The translations under genes and the position numbers were made by a program. A DNA stretch of 64,000 nucleotides from Ancylostoma caninum (lineage: Eukaryota; Nematoda; Chromadorea; Rhabditida; Ancylostomatidae), in contig JBAJFG010000442.1 of the NCBI GenBank assembly GCA_037903475.1, forward strand, positions 87,001-151,000, written 5' to 3'. Numbering within the stretch: the stretch's first letter is position 1; each line of letters starts with the position of its first letter. Below are positions 59,101 to 64,000 of the stretch, piece after piece. The notes beneath the pieces were generated by a model. That model saw nothing but the letters and a program-made list of their open reading frames with translations. It was not told the origin of the DNA and did no database searches.

Positions 59101-62100
59101 CTGGAATAGAAATGTGTTTCTAGGCTAGACTTCTATAGAAGTAATCCCTTCTTATGTATTCTTCTGTTTTTCTCCTTACATGTGCTCGCCTGCTTTTCCC
59201 AAATCGATCTGGGGTATTTCTCATCTGGTGCACATTATCGTGAAAATTTTGAAATATTCTTTGCATACATATGTCCTGCAATTGAACGTCTATGAATTCT
59301 TGAACATGTCGTTGCTCAAATGCTTCAGAAGAAGTCATTGCCGTAAATCAAAGACATAAATTTTCTCCCTATACCGGGATTTTCCCAGTTGGATTCCTTA
59401 AGATTTTCAAGGGATAATTTCTCGAGAATTTTTAGTCGATTTTCGCTTCTAGAAAATGCATAATTTTACAATTCCCCCTGACGGATAGTAGAAACAAGGC
59501 GTCAAGGGGACATGAATTTCAGGATACCTATTTCAGGCTCATTCTGGTGATTTGCCTCGAGCGTCTAATGGGCATCATGTACCCTCTCTCGGCAAGGCGA
59601 CACAAAAAGTCGTCGAAAATCGCTGTCATCGTCACGATCATAGTGGTGACGACAGGTGTTCTCACGTCGTACAATCACTTCAGCTACTTCTGCGCCACAA
59701 GGTACTTCTGCAACGGCTCGCAATTCCACGCAATGTGTCTGCCGACGGACTCGGAGAGGTTTGTCTAGCGGTGATCGTATGTTTAACTCACTTTTTATGA
59801 TCGTTTTTATGGGTTTCGCCCGCGCTGACAGCTGACCAGTGTTTTTCGTGACTCAGAAGCTCATTACGTCGTCCCCTCAATGTTATGAACCACTCGAATG
59901 CGGAAGGCAAGGGAGTAAAACTTTCGATTGCAGGTGGTTCCGCAACCAGACAAATCCCAATTCGGAGCTGATGAAGACGGTGGTTCGGTGGGGTCCACAC
60001 GTGAACGCCGTATGTGTGATCCTGATTCCGATTGCCCTGGTCTTCATTTCCAACGCTATGCTGATCTATACCATAAGACAAAGGTGATGATAACGAAAAT
60101 ACTTCAAAGATTTTAAATGTTGGCTAACGAACTCGTTTATATAAAGTTATGTTGGGTAATCAACAGATACGGTCACTCAGAATACTGTAGATAGGACAAC
60201 TTAAAAATAAAGAATGTTCTGCAACTTTGCACAGGGGGGGGGGGGAGGGAGAGGACTTTATTTGAATGCCGTGACGTTATTTTCCAACATATTGCTATGA
60301 TCTGGTAAGTACAACATACTTTACTATTGCTTGCGGTAATCCAGTTCCAGCTACAGTAATGATTTGAGGTGCAAAACAGCTACACAGTAAAGTGGCGTTA
60401 CTGTACCAAATCGATATGGTACCTGTAATCCGTCTATTTCAAGCGATCCTCTAGGCAAATTTTGGCCAAAACAGATTTCTTCTGAGAATTTTTTGCACGA
60501 AAAACTAGGAACACATTAATTGTAACTGTGCGATAAAGAATAATTAATGGTAAATAATAATTAATAATCAATAGTAATAGCCGAATTGTGCAGCGGCAAT
60601 CAGAAATTTGAGTCCGAACAAGGGATTTTATTGGCGCTTGGTAAAAAATGAATGAAACTGTGGTTAATTTCTCCTTGTCAATATTGTTTCGCTCAACAAT
60701 TAGGTGTGAAAGTGTACAACATTTACAGTGCCTGCGAATCATTCTTGCACAACAGAAAACCGCCCATCTGAAGTGCCGCGCCGCGAAGATGGTGCGGCGC
60801 GGCAGACCGGTTGGGCGGTTTTCTGTTGTGCAAAAATGATTGGCAGACAGTGCCTTTTTTGGAAGCGTGCCTCTACTCAATCAAGAGGAAGTTGCGTTTC
60901 CTGTTGCGAAGAAGTTTCTCCGTCGTAACATAATGAAATTTTACCATGTCTCTAATGACTTTAAAGGCAGCACCCGTCGAAATCCTTGACTTCGTGTTAA
61001 ACCATTAATAGTTGATCACACTCTTAGCACATCATAAAACTTCAAAGAAGACGAAGAATCGTGGCTTACTTGCGAGGAAATCCGAATCGAAGCCGCGAGC
61101 ACCGCGAACACAGCAGCCTTGCACGAGCCAGCGCACACTGGCCATGGTCGCTCTGTACAAGCGTGTGAGACCTTCGCGTGGTGGGACCCACGAATGTTAG
61201 ACGGAGCGCGCGTAGTCGCACGAAAAGCACCTCCACGATTTCATTAATTTCCCGTACGTTTCGCGCTGTTTCACTATGGAATATGAGTTCTAGTTCCCTC
61301 AAAACCCCAAATTCCAGCAAAGTCTCGAACACGAAGATTTGAGCGGGTGCTGCCTTTAAGAAACTTGTGACACTTGTGATTATAAGATTTACCCCCTTTG
61401 AGTAGACGCAGCAAGGCTTACGATTTCGGCCAGCATTATCGTTTATACGGCACTCATAGTGCGACTGAGAATGACGTGAAAATGGAGTTTACTAGAAGTA
61501 ACAAATAACAAGTATATAAAACAACATTCTCATAAGTTACATTAGGATAAGTTACGGTAGTTACAATAGCAGTTATAAGTTATATTCAGTCGAAATCGGC
61601 ATCAAATTCAGATTGTTATCTTTGCCAAGTTTGTGGACAAGATGAGAGATGTTTAGGCAAAAGCAGTTCATCACACAAAGCTCAATCAAGTCGGAGTCAC
61701 ACCTTTCCGGATCACAGTCACGCACGGAACACAAGGTGACGACGACGGTGTGCGCCATTGTGACATGCTTCACGATCACTCAGGTTGGTGAAATCCTAAC
61801 TTTCTGAGTCAATGCTCGTCCACTGTAATTATTTACAGGGTCCGTCTGCTGTCATTAGGGTTATGGCAGTCTATTATCCTATACAACATGAGTTCATGAT
61901 TGCAGTGGTAAGCTTCGTTTTCTTACTTTTAAAGTACACGTTTAACATACGTGACCAAGAAGGCTACACAGAAAAAACAACACTCACTTCCATTCATGGG
62001 CTGGAACATTCTAGTGGAAAGGTAGGAGTACCACAATCGTCAAGGAGGTGAAAGAATCCGACATATTTCTGAAGATGTCAGGCCTAAAACGAAGCCCCAG

Positions 62101-63491
62101 CAAGGCTGTTTTTGAGCTCAACTGGATTTGATAAAAGGGATAAAAAGCAAAAATTCGCAGTGAGTCTAGGGCAAAATCTGCTCGAAAAGTTCGCAAATGA
62201 TGTTGTTGTGGGGAAAGAGTGCTACCGATAAGGCGATTCCTCACGAGTTTTTATTTGGGTGGTTTCTCTATGCTGATGTGGTATAAGTATCTATTTTGCG
62301 CTGTTGTATCACAGCAGCAAAGATTCCTGTTCAACATCTGATTCGCTGGGTGGATCATATGATGTGTTGCGACATCACTTCCTCTTCTATCTCTCTTCCT
62401 TGTCTCTGCCTTCAGAAAGCTAAGATTTTCCATTGCTCTAGACGAAAAGGCTGCAGTGTGGCGCAGTCATTGCAACACAAATACATTTAACACGGCTCGG
62501 CCACTGACTGACATGGAGGTTCTGCACTTTGTTATAGATCCGAGCTCTAGAGCGTAGATAAAATAGGAACAAAGCAGTATTACTTACTTTTCTGCAGTGA
62601 CAGTCACGATTTGTTCGTTTTGTTTCCGGAAGAGATTAAAAACTATCGTACTCGGAAGAAATACTTTGCTTGTCCAGAACGAAACCTAAACCGTTCTTAG
62701 GCTTCTGAAGACAACGAATAATACGAAAAGCTAAATAATAAGGCTATCCATCCAGCAAATCTTGGTGGCGCAATTTTGACATCGGAGAAAAGAATGCCCG
62801 GTGAAATGAAAGAGAGTAGCTGCACCCACAGGAAACGAACAAAAGAGCCTGCTCGAACAGGAACTATGCGCTGAGCGCTCTGCAAGAGTGCAAACATTAA
62901 TTTTTCAGCACTGCCAAAAAAATAAAGGCACTAATGTGAAGTTCAGTCTTCATGAATTGTCTGCAGGTCTGCACTAAAGGAGATTGTTATTACAATTTCG
63001 GAAGTGCCAGACTATCTGGAGCCGTAAAAGTCATCCTCCTACAACACTGCAGTTAATTTTGATAGGGTTGGCTCCTTCGTTACAACTTTATTAATTTTCA
63101 GCAAAGCGTCATCACAACTATGGTGGTTCTTGGGAAAGCCCTTAATTTCGTTCTATTCTGTCTTTCATCAGCGAATTTCCGTGCTCGTCTCTTGCAACAA
63201 GCCCGACGAGGGCTTTTGAAAAAGGAAACAAGGTGAGTGACCAGCGTGCACGGTGTGTGCAACTCTGATAGCTACCTTCGCTTCAAGGCAAGCATTGCTG
63301 GCATCTATTGCTTTGCTTCTCTTTAATTAAACTTTGTCGTTGAAGAATACGACTACTGTCAACTTTTGCACCACTCTTGAAAATCTACTTCAAGTGCAAC
63401 GTTGATGAGTGATATGATCATCGCCTACCTTAACAACAGTGCCAAATCAGTTGGAGACATCACTCCCTACTATGAAGACTTTGCACCTTAA
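52959..63491 (+). CDS. Seven-transmembrane neuropeptide-receptor-like GPCR (FMRFamide-receptor-like, nematode type), 8-exon model
   Basis: Exon joins I read: 52959-53128, 57724-57903, 59537-59758, 59934-60083, 61657-61783, 61839-61907, 63102-63232 and, tentatively, 63440-63491. All introns are GT-AG, and phases agree at every join, giving about 366 residues. TM1 (about 25-52) carries the GN motif (FGISGN). TM2 has LAVADIVF (about 65-72). TM3 ends in LERL in place of DRY (E125, R126). TM4 is about 144-160. The second extracellular loop has three Cys (169, 175, 184) and glycosylation sequons NGS (176) and NQT (195). TM5 is about 213-237, then a polar Ser-rich third loop. TM6 has CFTITQGPSA, and TM7 reads LNFVLFCLSS in place of NPxxY, followed by basic helix 8 (FRARLLQQARR). 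The family role is binding a neuropeptide at the plasma membrane and signalling through G proteins; the ligand is unknown. No Cys is seen at the usual top-of-TM3 position. Length is normal for the class. The subfamily assignment is from memory of motif style, not a search. Confidence 0.88.
53708..54980. mobile_element. Non-autonomous hAT element (1.27 kb) with perfect 8-bp duplication
   Basis: Ends CAGGGATGAGCGG and CCGCTCATCCCTG, flanked by GTGTAGAC at 53700-53707 and 54981-54988. Both terminal regions contain repeats of CCGTTATCCG, typical subterminal repeats. No transposase frame inside. It shares its terminal 13 bases with the 218-bp element at 5298-5515. It lies in GPCR intron 1 and itself carries a foldback insertion. 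Confidence 0.93.
54393..54514. mobile_element. Small foldback element with 10-bp flanking direct repeat, inside the hAT element
   Basis: Ends GGTGTGTATCATCGTAAGGG and CCCTTACGATGATATTCACC pair, and pairing continues to the middle (GTGATTGGT/CCAATCAC). GAAACCGTGG flanks it at 54383-54392 and 54515-54524. A 9-11-bp duplication would fit a Mutator-like element. Confidence 0.8.
56162..56394. mobile_element. hAT-like MITE (TAGTGGCGGAC ends)
   Basis: TAGTGGCGGACGCAG and CTGTGTCCGCCACTG are inverted ends; flanking TCAGCTGC (56154) and GCAGCTGC (56395) match at 7 of 8 positions. AT-rich centre. Caution: CAGCTG is its own mirror, so the duplication is weaker evidence than in the other two hAT elements. 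Confidence 0.7.
56816..57020. repeat. GAGATTACCC-family palindromic repeats, copy 5
   Basis: TTGAAATTACCTAGGGTAAA (56835) and GTTCACCCTGGGTAATCCCC (56868) form one pair; a further right-type end CCATGGGTAATCTCAGTGAT at 56986 ends in GCATCCAGGCCC. In GPCR intron 1. Confidence 0.6.
57021..57717. other. Rest of GPCR intron 1
   Basis: No repeat or coding sequence recognised apart from the acceptor tract before exon 2. Confidence 0.4.
57724..57903 (+). CDS. GPCR exon 2: TM2 and most of TM3
   Basis: Acceptor tttcag at 57718-57723, donor gtgagt at 57904. It completes the split Arg and codes SNILLSCLAVADIV through MLPHALA and the Lys-His-containing start of TM3 (NKIHLLAILNW), ending in a split Trp (TG|G). 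The W-split phase matches exon 3 exactly. The intron before it (53129-57723) is 4.6 kb and carries nested transposons. Confidence 0.9.
57904..59536. other. GPCR intron 2
   Basis: 1.6 kb intron; frames at 58172-58556 on both strands show no motif. No mobile element with clear ends recognised. Confidence 0.5.
59537..59758 (+). CDS. GPCR exon 3: end of TM3, TM4, extracellular loop 2
   Basis: Acceptor tatttcag at 59529-59536, donor gtttgt at 59759. It encodes LERLMGIMYPLSARR, where ER replaces the DR of DRY, then TM4 (AVIVTIIVVTTGVL) and a loop with three Cys. The frame ends as AG, phase 2. Without splicing it would stop three codons later at a TAG. Confidence 0.9.
59934..60083 (+). CDS. GPCR exon 4: end of loop 2 and TM5
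   Basis: Acceptor gattgcag at 59926-59933 and donor gtgatg at 60084. The first G completes the Arg begun in exon 3, reading ERWFRNQTNPNSE and then TM5 (VNAVCVILIPIALVFISN) and a basic start of loop 3 (YTIRQR). A longer open frame begins about 80 bases upstream (acceptor-like ctcag at 59856), but its phase does not match exon 3. The intron in this model is 175 bp. Confidence 0.87.
60234..60245 (+). repeat. G12 homopolymer in intron 4
   Basis: Run of 12 G followed by AGGGAGAGG. Low-complexity. Confidence 0.9.
60726..60852. repeat. Strong hairpin, ~59-bp arms, in GPCR intron 4
   Basis: Left arm 60726-60784 and right arm 60794-60852 pair almost throughout, including GCACAACAGAAAACCGCCCA and TGCCGCGCCGC, with a 9-base loop GAAGATGGT. 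It is probably a foldback MITE; if spliced out as part of the intron it would make a long double-stranded stem. Confidence 0.85.
60961..61359. mobile_element. TTAA-bounded TIR element in GPCR intron 4
   Basis: TTAAAGGCAGCACCCG at the left and CGGGTGCTGCCTTTAA at the right, 399 bp in all, with weaker pairing for about 20 bp more. The first ten bases equal those of the 7329-8616 element, so the two probably used the same transposase. Interior GC-rich, non-coding. Confidence 0.8.
61657..61783 (+). CDS. GPCR exon 5: intracellular loop 3 and first part of TM6
   Basis: Acceptor gatgtttag at 61648-61656; the first G completes the split Arg from exon 4. It codes a polar Ser-rich loop (QKQFITQSS, ESHLSGSQSRTEHK) and then TM6 (VTTTVCAIVTCFTITQ). 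It ends on a complete CAG codon with donor gttggt at 61784. An alternative upstream acceptor (aattcag near 61613) runs into a stop in this phase, which supports the chosen site. Confidence 0.82.
61839..61907 (+). CDS. GPCR exon 6: end of TM6 and extracellular loop 3
   Basis: A 69-base exon of 23 complete codons after a 55-bp intron. Acceptor atttacag, donor gtaagc at 61908. It starts GPSAVI, continuing the CFTITQ of exon 5 across the junction, and ends FMIAV before TM7. Being short and phase 0 on both sides, it could be skipped without a frameshift, but that would remove part of TM6. Confidence 0.85.
61908..63101. other. GPCR intron 6
   Basis: 1.2 kb; no mobile element or nested gene recognised. 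Confidence 0.5.
63102..63232 (+). CDS. GPCR exon 7: TM7 and helix 8
   Basis: Acceptor taattttcag ends at 63101 and donor gtgagtg starts at 63233. It codes SVITTMVVLGKALNFVLF, then CLSSANFRARLLQQARR and a Lys-rich end (LLKKET). NPxxY is replaced by the LNFVLF form. If the last donor is not used, translation stops at once, AGG TGA, giving a natural short tail ending KKETR. Confidence 0.9.
63440..63491 (+). CDS. GPCR exon 8 candidate: short C-terminal tail and stop
   Basis: The acceptor (aacaacag, 63432-63439) is weak. The phase fits exon 7 (AG|T, Ser), then 16 more residues (AKSVGDITPYYEDFAP) and TAA at 63489-63491. The true last exon could instead lie elsewhere, or exon 7 could read through to its own stop at 63234-63236. 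Confidence 0.35.
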
Positions 63492-63796
63492 GACGTTCGG
63501 GAAAACGTTACTTCATGGGCTGCCAGAAAAATTTTTAGCGCTACTTTAGCATTGACTTACTCAGAAGTTTTCCATTTCATTATGCTATGCATATGCTTGG
63601 ACTCCGTTTCGTGCACTCCTTCCAAATATCTGAATGTGCCTCTTCTGCACTTATCAGGAAGGGAAAAATGGCATTGAGATGTTTTCGGATAATTTGTGAC
63701 TTTATAAATTTGATTGCGCAAATGTGTATTTCGCACATTTACGTTTTGATGATCAAGGAGACCTATATAAATGAACTGTACGTATGAACTATAATA

Positions 63797-64000
63797 TTAG
63801 GGTGGTCAGAAAGTCTTGAGCCGTTTTGGACTTTTTTTGCGCTTTATTTTATTACTCAGCCCACAGTGGAATTTGCTCAACAATATAATAGCCACAGTTA
63901 GTCAATGCTGTGTCCCACCTAATGGGCAGGTCAGCGGTCCCTCTCTTCCCAGGAATGGGAAGACTGGGAGCCAAAGAAATCGCCGACCTCCGTTTCAACA
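63797..64000 (-). mobile_element. Mariner-like element, end of transposase and TIR, cut by window edge
   Basis: TTAGGGTGGTCAGAAAGTCT after a TA dinucleotide (63795-63796) has the form of a mariner terminal repeat. On the minus strand, going inwards, one frame reads DLPIRWDTALTNCGYYIVEQ and another reads GDFFGSQSSHSWEE, in the order expected for the end of a mariner transposase (FF...; LPxRWxxxxxxxGxY). A frameshift separates the two parts, so this copy appears inactive. The rest lies beyond 64000. Confidence 0.75.

Noticed and set aside
59839..59933. Extending GPCR exon 4 upstream to an acceptor at 59856
   Set aside because: The reading phase would not match exon 3; starting at 59934 restores the phase and gives a continuous ERWFRNQTN sequence.

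Overview
The window looks like nuclear DNA from a nematode, most likely a clade V parasite of the strongylid/hookworm type. The evidence is a gene built from small exons with nematode-style (T)TTCAG splice acceptors and a trans-splice-like acceptor directly in front of a start codon, low gene density, and intergenic DNA dominated by short palindromic transposons (MITEs), non-LTR retrotransposon tails and microsatellites. The genus is an inference; I cannot fix it from sequence alone. Nothing bacterial or viral is visible and there is no operon structure. Most of the longer open frames are repeats (CA/GT, ATTC, a 59-bp minisatellite) or transposon arms.

The left ~52.9 kb holds no host gene that I can support. 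It carries: a TIR element (3349-3760); a tandem duplication of a MITE-bearing segment whose two copies differ only by small deletions (4196-4775); a hAT-type MITE with a perfect 8-bp target duplication (5298-5515); two palindromic MITEs, one with an internal CCATGCA array (6540-7094); a ~1.3-kb near-palindrome bounded by TTAA (7329-8616); a Penelope-like GIY-YIG endonuclease remnant (about 13025-13611, minus); a TIR element holding a tRNA-like sequence (16039-16293); a TA-flanked TIR element with internal tandem repeats followed by a 59-bp minisatellite and a (CA)83 tract (24786-26468); more MITEs (27500-30400); a perfect 44-bp-arm foldback (34485-34578); an RTE-type retrotransposon remnant (36516-36875, minus); mirrored GAAT/ATTC arrays (37532-37890); several palindromic elements (42407-47718); a (GT)216 tract (44157-44702); a 185-bp direct duplication (50331-50995); and a 415-bp ATTC array (51971-52385).

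The right ~10.5 kb is one convincing gene on the plus strand: a seven-transmembrane, rhodopsin-class neuropeptide-receptor-like GPCR of the nematode FMRFamide-receptor-like type. It has seven well-supported exons and one tentative last exon (52959-63491). All splice phases join to give about 366 residues with TM1 to TM7 in order. Its introns are loaded with transposons. Intron 1 holds a three-layer nest: a foldback element inside a hAT element inside an older palindromic repeat. Intron 4 holds a strong hairpin and a TTAA-bounded element. The window ends inside the end of a mariner-like element (63797-64000), read on the minus strand.
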